From: Larimichthys crocea
Taxonomy: Eukaryota > Chordata > Actinopteri > Sciaenidae
Length of the DNA stretch: 64,000 nt
Assembly: GCF_000972845.2 (NCBI RefSeq)
Contig: NC_040017.1
Span: forward strand, 24,327,606 to 24,391,605
Direction: 5' to 3'
Made by a program: the position numbers and the translations under genes. Below are positions 54,006 through 64,000 of the stretch, in pieces. The notes under the pieces are model-generated. The model made no database searches. It saw only the letters and a list, made by a program, of their open reading frames with translations, and had not been told where the DNA came from. Positions within the stretch are counted from its first letter, which is position 1; every line of letters begins with the position of its first letter.

Positions 54006-54912
54006 TTAAATATTTATTTTATACGAGCCAAAGAAGGCAAAGGTTTTCAATGCATGAAAAAGGTTTCATCTCTGAGGCCGTAAATAAAGGACTCAGACAT
54101 CTTGGAGTAAGACTAAACAATACAGTTAGAGTACCTGAAATCAATAAAACATGAAATCAATCTTAAATACAGCAGCTTCTCATGAATGGAGTCCACAGCT
54201 GAATGAGACAGAGCAGCAGCTGGAAACCATGAAGAATTACTGTTCTGAGCCCTCCATGACGACTTTTTATCCTCTCCTGATGCAGCTTTGACCATTTCAT
54301 TATTTTAAGATAGCGAATATAATAATTCCACACATAATTAAAAAGTAAAACTCTTGTAAGCTGAGTAACATGGTCCTGCCACTGTGCAACATAACATCTT
54401 CCAAAGCACATAACCTGTGTTGTTTGTACAAACTAAAAGAGGCTGATGCAAAGAAGGTGGAGTAGAACAACAATGCAGGGTAGCAGACTGAGGCTGTGAA
54501 TGATGAGGATGCAATGCATAGTGCTGCGTGTGGAGCACAGCACTGCATGACGAGGGCATGCAGATGGGCCACAATAGCGCTCCAGGGTCATTGCGTCCAG
54601 AGTAACTGGTGTAACTATATTATACAGAGTACCAACGACAGAGATAATGATACATAGCAAACTTGCATACAATCCAATAGTTCACTATGAGCAAAGAAAT
54701 CAGACATGACTAACATCAAGCTATCAGACAGAAGAGTAAAACAGCAAATAGGATGTAACGTGTCGTGTGTGTGAGAAGCACTCCTTTTTGAAAAAAGTTA
54801 ACAATGAGCAAAAAATTAATGCAAAGAAATATATCACCAGGACCTGCACAATAATGACTGTGTTGTCATTTCAGCATCACTGAGACCCGACCACCAACTA
54901 ATGAAGTTATTT
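54006..54912 (-). pseudogene. Odorant receptor 131-2-like pseudogene, 5-prime truncated
   Basis: The minus-strand 3-prime end follows 40772 (FAFFGSYKINI-like, then AAAAGACATAA), while the N-terminal part resembles 48512 (LVGGRVSVMLK). The start codon is lost: at about 54912 receptor sequence changes into repeat DNA before the ATG. Indels fall in TM2, ICL2 (a base missing in the RYVAIC segment) and TM5. It has no trace of the 45-bp duplication found in 40772. Confidence 0.8.
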
Positions 54913-55138
54913 GGGGGAAACATTGAATGAACAATGGATTGTGCTGAACGCATTCCTGTAGTCTTCTAGCTACAATCAGGTGGATCACAATAACCTCTGT
55001 GGTGGATTGTGAGGGGACTAGTAGTTGTGTGGTTGTAATGTATAGACAACGTTTGAGGTGGTTGCATACTGGTTGATGTTTTCTAGGGCACTTGTGTACA
55101 TAGTCCCTGTTGCTTTGAGGACAATGTAAGTCACACGT
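54913..55138. repeat. Duplicated non-coding segment
   Basis: Matches 57640-57930 and the inverted 63230-63560 (GTAGTCTTCTAGCTACAATCA, CTGTGGTGGATTGT). No coding region. Confidence 0.65.
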
Positions 55139-55790
55139 CAAGCCGTACTAAACAACGTTTTTTTTCCGGCTCTAAGCCGCTACTTTTCCCCCACGCTTTG
55201 AACCCATGCCAGCTTATACAAAGATGCAGCTTTTCTATTGATTTTTCTTTTTGTCACCGCAGGGGGCTGCTCATACAGGAAGTGAAAAACCAAGACAGAC
55301 AGGGGAAGTCAGTGCAAGAGAAAAACACGCGTGGTTTTATTTTTAGGCACATGCAAATACCACACATGACGATATTAAGAACAATGATATGTCCACAAAC
55401 CCTCTCCCCCTCATCATGGAGAAGCACACGAAGACAGTTCGTAGATCAGCTTTTATAGTTTGAAGGCCGTCGATCGGGCTATCCAGGAAGGAAACAGAGC
55501 TGCTGCAAGTAAGCTTGGGTTAATGATCACGGTGAAACACTTTTACTGCCACGTTACAGGCACTGTTTTCGGGGAAACCAATATTCAGGTACGATAAATA
55601 AAATCATTTACATTTCTGTGTATCTGGGTAAATAGCTTATTTCTCATCCAGAGATATCAGCAGCTTATAGTCCCGGTGCTCCTTATATAGTAATTACGTT
55701 TATCTCATTTTTAAAACTTAGGCGGGTTGCGTCTTTTTAGTTCAGGACGGCTCTTATAGTCCCGGAAACATACTGTGTTGAGAATAAATA
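55139..55790 (+). mobile_element. Pogo-like element B
   Basis: Left end CCGGCTCTAAGCCGCTAC, right end GGCTCTTATAGTCCCGGAAACA. Internal ATGGAGAAGCACACG and GGCCGTCGATCGGGC correspond to the HTH ORF of copy A in broken frames. GCAGGGGGCTGCTC and CGTGGTTTTATTTTTAGGCAC are shared with copies C and D. Indel-rich. Confidence 0.75.
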
Positions 55791-55863
55791 TTCTTGAAAT
55801 CTCATGAAAACTGAAGTGCGACATGTTTTCAGTAATCTACAGCAATGTAATAAATCTACACTG

Positions 55864-56820
55864 TCAATATTGTTCTTTATTACAAGCCAAAGAAGGCAAA
55901 GGTTTTCATTACTTGGGAAAATTGTTCATCCCGTGAGGCCATAAAGAGAGGACTCAGGGACACTGGGAGCAAGACCCAAACAATATGTAGCTAGAGGAAC
56001 CTGACCATTAATAAATTAACAATGAAATCTTATTTTGAAATACAGCTCCTTCTATGATAGGGAGTCCACAGCCGTGGATGAGGACAGAGCACCGCAAGTG
56101 GAAAACCATGAAGATGTACTTGTCGGAGCCCTTGTCCATGACGACTTTTTATCTCCCTATAGCAGCTTTGGCCACTTTTCATATTTCGAACATAAAAAAA
56201 TAAAATGATGATAGCCATAATCAGAAGTAAATTACGATGCACAGCTGATCTAACATGATGCCTGCCATCTGTACAACATAGACAACTCCATTTCACATAA
56301 TCTGGTTTGTTTGTAACAACCTAAACATAGGCTGGATCGCAAAGAAGGTGGAAAGAAAAACAATGCAGGTACAGAGCGGAGGCTGTGAATGATGAAGGAT
56401 TGCAATGCTAGTGCTGCGTGTGGAGCACAGCTCTGCAATGACGCAGGGGCATGCAGCTGGCCACATGATCGTCTCAGGGTCCATTGCTGTCAGCAGTAAA
56501 ACTGGTGTGTGACTATATTATACACAATCCCAAACCAGGATAATGATACAGATCAAACTTGCATAGTTAAATTCCAAAGAGTTCACTATGACCAAGAAAT
56601 CAGAGCTAGCCTAACATCAGGCTATCAACAGCAGAGACCCAGCAAATAGATGTAACGTGTGTTGTGCGAAGCACTGCTCCTTTCTGAAAAAGTTTATGAT
56701 GACAAAAAATTATGAAAGAAATATTATCACCATGGACCGCACAATATAATGACTGTGTCCCCTAACTGCACCAGAGAATCTCACTACCAACCAAATGACT
56801 TTTATTAGGCCACCCACCAT
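55864..56820 (-). pseudogene. Receptor pseudogene, indel-rich copy of 50978-51890
   Basis: Aligns along its whole length with the minus-strand receptor at 50978 and its promoter (to about 57130), but with one-base insertions and losses every few tens of bases in coding and flanking DNA alike. No frame stays open longer than about 90 codons. Confidence 0.82.
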
Positions 56821-57189
56821 TCTAAGCAAACACACACACTTGTGATTGATACTACCAACTTGTCTATAATTAATGTCGTCCTGGCGAAAACAAATTGTGA
56901 CTATTCTAGCACAAAGACCAAAACCCCTTCACTGGCAGTGGCATAGCAATTGTGGCACATGACGACAGTGGAGAAAGAGTTGGACAGAGTCGGAAGTGAC
57001 GGTTTGTGACTATGAGGGCTTTAAAGGAGAGGACATGAATACAAACAGAGTAACAACTAATTAAAACTCACCACAGTGTTGTCATTGACACTCTCTGCTA
57101 GTGTCCCTTTCCAGCGGCTGCCTCTAGAGAAATCTGGTTGTAGGTCAAGGTCCCTATTGCCCAATGTGGGAAATAGCCTGCTTCAAGTG

Positions 57190-57959
57190 TGAAAAGTACA
57201 ATAAAATGTTTTTGCTAAGCATTTAATAATGGAATGTACTATTTCTGGGCGTATGTTGTTATTTACAGTTGCTCAAACAGTTTTACACTACTGGAAAAAC
57301 AAAGTCCACATTCCCGATGTTGCCACAAAACCAATTTTCTCTCTGTCCCATCTATTGCCATCTTACCTATGCTCTCATCTTCTTATGTGTGGCCCATTTT
57401 TCTGTCTAACACATTACTACTTTGAGGACCAAAGTTCATTCTGTCCAGTCAGGGTTATTCACTTTCACTGATTAGTGGTCTAATGTTTAACAGCTTATCA
57501 GGCTGTGGAGTACGTTGTTTTTTTGGTGTAGTCTATGGGTTCTTCAGCGGGAGCTGCCTTGTTTGCTGGTGCAAATTTTTTTCATTGCGGTACCATCTTG
57601 AGGCCTACCTTTATGGAACCACTTTGAAATGACAATTGGGATTGTGGTGAACTGACATTCCTGTAGTCTTCTAGCTACAATCGTGGGTCAAACCTGCTGT
57701 GGTGGATTGTTGATGGGCTAATTATTTGTGGTTGTCATTGTAACAAAGTTGAGGTGGTTTGATACTGGGTGATGTTTCTAGGCACTTTTGTACATCAGTC
57801 CCTACGCGGATGCTGCAAAGAATCTAAAATTGAAATTACAAAAAACTCAAACATGTAGACGAAACAGATACGGTGTAGTGATGATGCAAATGCAAGAAAA
57901 AAACAAGCAGTGTTGAATTGTTGCTTGAGTAAAATGTAGTCCCAGTAGGCTAATAAACA
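57190..57959. repeat. Duplicated non-coding segment, longest plus-oriented copy
   Basis: Inverted relative to 63215-64000. Ends in AGTAGGCTAATAAACACAG, where pogo-like element C is inserted. No gene. Confidence 0.7.
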
Positions 57960-58575
57960 CAGTTTTTTCACGGATTATAAGCCGCTACTTGTTTTCCCAC
58001 GGCTATGAACCAATGCAGGCTATACAAAGATGCACTTTTCTAGTGATTTCTTCTTCAGCCGCCAGGGGGCGCTCTAACGAAATGCAAAAACCAACAGGAC
58101 AAGGGGGAAGTCAGTGCAAAGAAAAACACACGCTGGTTTTTATTTAGCACATGCAACGCAACACGCATGACGATGATAAACAACGATTTATTTTCACACC
58201 CTCTCCCCCCATCATGGGAAAGCAACGAAGAAGTTCGTATGATTGCAGCTTTTAAGTGAAAGGCCGTCGATTGGACTATGCCAGGAAGGAAAACAGAGGC
58301 TGCTGCAGTTAACGCTTGGAGGGTGTAATGAATCCACGGGAACACTTTTCACTGCCCACGTTACGTGCAGTTCGTGAAAAATCATTTCATGGTTATAATA
58401 AAGAAACATTTACGGACAAAATCTTTCTGTGTTATCTGGTAAATAGTTATTGTCTAACATAGGATATCGCCGCTATAGTCCGGTGATCCTTATATGATGA
58501 GTATTTTTTTTTATTTTATTTTTAAACTTCAGCGGGTGCGGCGTATATTCAGGTCGCTTCTCTAGCCGGAATACT
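57960..58575 (+). mobile_element. Pogo-like element C (both ends present)
   Basis: From CACGGATTATAAGCCGCTAC to TCTAGCCGGAATACTATAG, about 615 bp. The broken HTH ORF corresponds to copy A (ATGGGAAAGCAACGAAGAAG). It gives the best view of the full element: left TIR, CGCCAGGGGGCGCTCT, HTH remnant, right TIR. Confidence 0.75.
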
Positions 58576-58665
58576 ATAGTTAGAAATAAAATTTCTTAAA
58601 ATACTCATGGAAAACTGAAGTGAGACATGTTTCAGTAATCTACAGCAATCTAATAATCTTAATTG

Positions 58666-59630
58666 TCAATATTTCTTTAGACAAGCCAAAGAAGGCAAGT
58701 TTTCAGTACTTGAAAAAAAGGTGCATCACCTAAGGCCCTATAAATGAGAGGACTCGACATCTTGGATGCAAGAGCCAAAACAATATGTAAGCTAAGAAAC
58801 CTGACATTAATAAATAACATGAAATTGCTATTTTGAAATACAGCTCCTTGCTATGAATGGGGGGGACTCCAACCAGTGGGATGAGGACAGACAGCAGCTG
58901 GGAAAACCATGAAGAATTATGTTCTTGAGCCCTTTCCATGACCGATATGTTTTATCCCTCCTCCTGATGCAGCTTTGGCCACTTTCTGGATTTTAAACAT
59001 AAGGAAACAGAATCACTGAGATAGCATAACAAACTGTAAAAACTACTTGCTACAGCTGACGGTAACCTGGTGCCTTAAACAATCGTGCAACTCAACATCC
59101 AAGCACTAACTGTTGTGATTGTACAAACAACAAAGAGGCTTGATGCAAAGAAAGGTGGAAAGAATAACATGCGGGACAGAGCTGATGCGACTGTTGAATT
59201 GAGGAGGATGCAATGCATAGTGCTGTGTGTGGAGCAAGACTGCATGACGCAGGGGCCATGCAGAATGGCCACATGATCGCCTCCAGGGTCATTTTGCTGT
59301 CAGAAGTACCTGGTGGTGACATTTTTAATATACACGAATTCCAAACACAGAGATATGAACATATCCAAACTTGCATAGTAAAGTTCCAAATAGTTCACTA
59401 TGACCAAGAAATCAGAGATGACTAAAATCAGGCTTCAGAAGAAGTAGTAACAGCAAATAGGAGGTTGTAACGTGTAGTTGTTTGTAGAAGCCTCCTTTTC
59501 TGAACAAAGTTATGAGTGAGCAAAAATAATGCAAAGAAATATTAATCACAGGACCTGTGCACAATATATGACGTGTCCCTAAAACTGCCCAGAAAAATTC
59601 TCACTACCAACCAATGAAGTGTATTAGCAT
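58666..59630 (-). pseudogene. Receptor pseudogene, indel-rich copy of 50978-51890
   Basis: Another full-length but heavily frameshifted minus-strand copy, with the same neighbours (pogo-like element downstream, promoter and repeat segment upstream to about 60196). Confidence 0.82.
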
Positions 59631-60196
59631 CACTATCTAAGCAAACACAACCACACTTGTTGATGTACTACCAACATGTTTCTAATAATTCAAATGTGGC
59701 TGTCAAAACAAAATGACATTCCTTATCCACAAAAAGACCCAAACCTTCACTGCAGTGGCATAGCATTGTGGCACATACAGACAGATGGAGGAAAGAGTGT
59801 AGACCAGAGTCTGAGTGAACGGTTGCACATGAAGGCTTTTAAAGGAGAGGACATGAATACAAACAGAGTAACAACTAATAAACTCACCACAGTGTTGTCA
59901 TGACACTCTCTCCTAGTGTCACCTCAGTGGGCTGCCTCTAGAAAATGCGGTTGTCAAGGTCAGCAAGGTCTATTGCCCAATGGGGGAATTAGCCCTGCCA
60001 GGTGAAACAGTACATAAAAATGTTTGGCTAAGCCATTTCAATACTTGAATGTACTATTTCTGGCTATGTTTGTTCTCATGCTCAAACAGTTTTACACTCT
60101 GAAAACAAAGTCCACACTCTTGTTTCCAAACCAATTTCTCTCTGTCATATCTTGCATCTTACCATGCTCATATTCTATGTTTTGCCCATTTGCTCC

Positions 60197-60701
60197 AAAA
60201 GCTAAGAGAGGCTGATGCAAGACAGTGGAGAGAATAACACTGCAGGGCACAGAGCTGAGGCCGTGAATTGATGAGGGATGCCAATGCATTAGTGCTGCTG
60301 TGGAAGCACAGCTCTGCATGACGCAGGTGCATTGCAGAGGGCCACATATCGCCCAGGTCATGCTGTCAGAGTAACTGGTGTGACTATATCATAAAGGAAT
60401 TACCACAACAGAGATAATGACCAACACATCCAACTGGCATGCTGAATCGAAAATGGTTCCCTCTGGCAGGATATCAGACATGATAACATTCAAACTACCG
60501 AGAGAAAGTGTAACAGCAAAAAGGATTGCAGCGTGCAGTTGTGTGGAAGCACTCCCTTTTTGAAAAAACGTCCTGATGAGTGTAAAAGGTTGTATGGAAA
60601 GGAAACTATTATCAACCAGCATCTGCCACAAAATAATGACTGTGTGTCATTCAGCATCACTGAGTAACCCGACCACCAACTACGAGTTATTCTTCAGCCA
60701 T
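60197..60701 (-). pseudogene. 3-prime-truncated receptor (copy of 52447-52930)
   Basis: Same truncation point as the copy at 52447, at AAAGCTAAGAGAGGCTG, next to the same repeat segment, and the same upstream microsatellite in shortened form. Indel-rich. The shared breakpoint shows that both derive from one truncated ancestor. Confidence 0.82.
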
Positions 60702-61312
60702 TCACTTTTCTAAGCAAAATACACAAGTTGTTGGAGTAATCTCAATATTCAACGTGTCTTTCCTGAAAAAAAAAACAAGACTCTTATCACCAAGAGACAA
60801 ACCCTTCCCTGCAGTGACATAGTAATTAGGGCACACCTTTCCAAAGCAGATTAGATAGAGAGAGAGCGAGGACAGACCGGACAGACAGGACAGACATACC
60901 GACAAGAGTCTCCGTGGTGTTGGCTGTTGTGACTCCTTTTTAAAGATTGATGAGAATAACAAGCAGATCGTAGCATCTAATAACTCAGTGGCGTCATGCC
61001 TCTCTCACTATTTTCCCTCAGTGGCTACAAATCCGCCCGGTTGTAGGCCACGTTCCGTGTTAAGATAACAGTTTGTTATTCAATTACCCTGATGCTGAAT
61101 CTGAGCTACACGGTCCAAACCCACATCAAGATCCTCAAAACGTAAACTGTAACTTTGGAAAACCTAGTACACAATTCTGTCATTCATGCAAATCAGTCTG
61201 AGTAACAGTACACAATATTTTTCCACAGGTTCCAATATCCATTTGTTGTGTTTCTTTTGGTAACCGTTAACACACTAATCCTCCCGTATCAAAGTTAAGT
61301 GCCTTTATATTC
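60702..61312. repeat. Inverted copy of the 48512 upstream region
   Basis: Corresponds to 52931-53440: leader with microsatellite remnant, ATGACGCCACTGAGTTATTAGATGC-like promoter part at about 60970, then the GATGCTGAATCTGAGCTACA block. It ends at a novel GC-rich junction at about 61313. Confidence 0.65.
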
Positions 61313-61344
61313 TTGTCCGCGCCGGCGGCGCCTTTCCCCGTGCC

Positions 61345-61883
61345 ACGGTAACCTGGTCCTGCCATCTGTTAACATAAAACATCTCCAAAGCATCCTGTGT
61401 TGTTTGTACAAACTAAAAGGGCTGATGCAAAGAAGGTGGAAAGAAAACAATGCAGGGTACAGACTGAGGCCTGAATGATGAGATGCAATGCATAGTGCTG
61501 CGTGTGGAGCACAGCTCTGCATGACGCAGGGGCATGCAGTGGCCACATATCGCTCCAGGGTCATTTCTGTCAGAGTACTGGTGTGACTATATTATACAAA
61601 TACCACAACAGAGATAGATAATGATACCTATCCAAACTTGCATATAAATTCCAAATAGTTCACTATGACAAGAAATCAGAATGACTAACATCCAGCTATC
61701 AGACGAAGATAACAGCAAATAGGATGTAACGTGTAGTTGTGTAGAAGCACTCCTTTTTGAAAAAAGTTAAATGAGCAAAAAATTATGCAAAGAAATATTT
61801 TCACCAGGACCTGCACAATAATGACTGTGTCCCTAAACCGCAACAGAAAAATCTCACTACCAACCTGAGCTGTTATTAGCCAT
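61345..61883 (-). pseudogene. 3-prime-truncated receptor (type A)
   Basis: On the minus strand it begins at 61883 (ATGGCTAATAACAGCTC) and follows the 50978 type to ECL2/TM5 (RWQDHVR-like), then stops at about 61345 in a GC-rich stretch (CGCGCCGGCGGCGCC) found nowhere else in the window. The frame is broken several times. Promoter parts follow to about 62150. Confidence 0.8.
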
Positions 61884-62249
61884 CACTATTCTAAGCAAAC
61901 ACACACACTTGTTGATGTACTACCAACTGTTTACTTAATTAAAGTGGCTGTCAAAACAAAATGACATTCTTATCACAAAAAACCAAACCCTTCACTGCAG
62001 TGGCATAGCATTGTGCACATAGACAGATGGAGAAAGAGTAGAGACAGAGTCTGAGTGACGGTTGCACATGAAGGCTTTAAAGGAGAGGACATGATACAAC
62101 AGAGTAACAACTAATTAACTCACCACAGTGTGTCATTGACACTCTCTCCTAGTGTCCCTCAGTGGCTGCCCTAGAGAAATCTGGGTTGTAGGGTGTAGGT
62201 CAGGTCTATTGCCCATGTGGGGAAATTAGCCTGCTCAAGGTGAAAAAGT

Positions 62250-62520
62250 ACATAAAATGTTTTGCTAAGCATTTTAATATTGAATGTACTATTTCTGGGC
62301 TATGTTGTTATCAGTTGCTCAAACAGTTTACACTCTGGAAAACAAAGTCCACAATTCTAGTTCCACAAAACCCATTTCTCTCTGTCCATCTCTTGCCATC
62401 TTACCATGCTCATATTCTTATGTTTGCCCATTTTTCCTGTTTCTAACACATCTACTTTGAGACCAAATTTCATTATTTATCAGTCAGTGTTATTCACTTC
62501 ACTGATTAGTGGTCATTAAT
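62250..62520. repeat. Duplicated non-coding segment, plus-oriented
   Basis: Copy of 57190-57480, less noisy. Ends at the TTAGTGGTCATTAATTGTTATG junction to the inverted 47.5-47.9-kb block. Confidence 0.65.
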
Positions 62521-62910
62521 TGTTATGAAATTTTCTATCCTTAGGTTACACGAGGTCATGTGTGGGCCTTGAGGTCCTCGGCAGTATTAGGTGTTTGGCT
62601 TGGTTTGAGAACCTAGGTGCCAGTCTATCTCAACACTGTGGTGTCCAGGGCGAGAGACCTGTTGCTGCCTTCCATAGACATAATAGATAGCTGGCCGTTG
62701 ACCGTTCCAATCTGGTTAAACCGACATCTGTGTCTTCAGACTGAATATGCTGACAATACTGTAACCACCTGCATGGTAAAAAACATTCTCTTTGACTAAG
62801 TCTCGGGCGTGTAGTATTTGTTGTGTATCTTGGGGTTTAAAGTCTATACACCAGGATGGTTGGGCAGCAGAGAAGTTGAGACCGACTCGGGCACTTCTGG
62901 TGATCTTTTA
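62521..62910. repeat. Inverted copy of 47520-47890
   Basis: Reverse-complement match that extends past the point where the 53.7-kb copy is cut (includes GAGACCGACTCGGGCACTTCTG, the equivalent of 47530-47555). Confidence 0.7.
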
Positions 62911-63014
62911 AAATGCTAACAATATAACCCCCCCATAGTTGGCATCAGTGGTTTAAAATGAAAAACGCCCCCCTCTGAATTCGCATGTCATATTTGTAAT
63001 GGATTATTTTTGTC

Positions 63015-63214
63015 TCAAACGTTGCATGTGCTAAATAAAAACCAGCGTGTTTTTCTTTGCACTGACTTCCCCTGTCTGTCTGGTTTTTGCACTTCCTGTT
63101 AGAGCGCCCCGTGGCGGCTGAAGAAAAATCAATAGAAAAGCTGCATCTTTGTATAAGCTGCATGGTTCAAAGCGTGGGAAAAAAGTAGCGGCTTATAGTC
63201 CGGAAAAAACGTTG
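63015..63214 (-). mobile_element. Pogo-like element D, truncated
   Basis: Reverse-complement of the left third of copy C, ending in AGTAGCGGCTTATAGTCCGG at its TIR. The rest of the element is missing beyond about 63015. Confidence 0.75.
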
Positions 63215-64000
63215 TTTATTACGCCTGACTGTGACTACATTGTTACTCAAGCAACAATTCAACACTGCTTTTTTTTTCTTGCATTATTCATCATCATCAT
63301 CCGTATCTGTTTTCTGTCATACATGTTTGAGTTTTTTTGTAATTTCAATTTTAGATCTTTGCAGCATCCAAGCCTAGGGACTATGTACAATAAGTGCCTA
63401 GAAACATCAACCAGTATCATAACCACCTCAAACTTTGTCTATACATACAACCACAAAATAATTAGTCCCTCAACAATCCACCACAGAGGTTAGTGATCCA
63501 CTGATTGTAGCTCGAAGACTACAGAATGCAGTTCAGCACAATCAATTGTTCATTCAAGTGGTTCCATAAATGGTAGGCCTTCAAGAGGTACCGCATGAAA
63601 AAATTATGCACCAGCAACAAGGCAGCTCCCGCTGACAGAACCCTATAGACTACCACCAAAACAGACTCCACAGCCGATAAGCTGTAACATTATGACCACT
63701 AATCAGTGAAGTGAATAACACTGACTGACATAATGAACATTTGGTCCTCAAAGTAGATGTGTTAGAAACAGGAAAAATGGGCAAACATAAGAATATGAGC
63801 ATGGTAAGATGGCAAGAGATGGACAGAGAGAAATTGGTTTTGTGGAACATAGAATTGTGGACTTTGTTTTCCAGAGTGTAAACTGTTTGAGCAACTGATA
63901 ACAACATAGCCCAGAAATAGTACATTCAATTATTAAAATGCTTAGCAAAACATTTTATTGTACTTTTTCACCTTGAGCAGGCTAATTTCCCCACATTGGG
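63215..64000. repeat. Inverted copy of 57190-57960
   Basis: Reverse complement of the plus-oriented segment, from the pogo insertion point to CCTTGAGCAGGCTAATTTCCCCACATTGGG at the window edge. With 62200-62520 it forms a large inverted repeat around pogo element D. No gene. Confidence 0.75.

Noticed and set aside
1..64000. tRNA, rRNA, CRISPR or prokaryotic operon features
   Set aside because: Looked for cloverleaf-like genes, conserved rRNA words and spaced repeats; none seen. The only regular repeats are microsatellites, minisatellites and transposon arms.

Overview
This is a stretch of a teleost fish genome. The evidence is the gene family, a tandem array of single-exon seven-transmembrane receptors of the fish odorant receptor 131-2-like (OR131) type, and the transposon mix: Tc1/mariner-pogo, hAT, Ty3/gypsy and L2/Rex-like LINE pieces, plus SINE-like and LTR-like repeats. 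There are no bacterial-type operons. The AT-rich background contrasts with one GC-rich gypsy insert. I cannot name the species.

Layout. 1-13.5 kb: decayed receptor copies (1.8, 4.9 and 11.6 kb on plus, 10.5 kb on minus) among DNA transposons, a degenerate tandem repeat, a 10-N gap and inverted repeats. 14.5-24.7 kb: the clean core, with five uninterrupted receptors at 14563, 16064, 19804, 22241 and 23740, all plus strand and all 307 aa. 25.2-39.35 kb: a second, indel-riddled copy of the same block, holding one 3-prime fragment and five broken receptors; coding and non-coding DNA are equally broken, so this looks more like unpolished long-read sequence than true decay. 40.8 kb: an intact receptor (325 aa) with a 15-residue internal tandem duplication. 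42.66-46.6 kb: a 5-prime-truncated, mutated gypsy gag-pol ending in a perfect 27-bp palindrome joined to a receptor fragment. 48.5 kb: the last intact receptor (305 aa). About 50.2 kb: polarity flips around a palindromic MITE nested beside a pogo-like element. 51-64 kb: minus-strand receptor pseudogenes in repeated units with pogo-like elements, again mostly indel-rich.

The intact receptors are expected to work independently, each chosen by an olfactory neuron, rather than as a pathway. Their upstream regions share a module: an ATGACGACACTG-like block, usually a TAATTA homeodomain-type core, an ACTCTGCTTGTA-like block, and then a TATA box 96-262 bp before the ATG. Differences between copies are patchy (TM2-TM3 tract swaps, one pair differing only at synonymous sites), which points to recent duplication and gene conversion. 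I found no rRNA, tRNA or CRISPR, and no wholly unknown protein system. The most interesting signals are structural: the in-frame receptor duplication, the shared promoter module, the TM2-TM3 mosaicism, and the palindromic retrotransposon-receptor junction.
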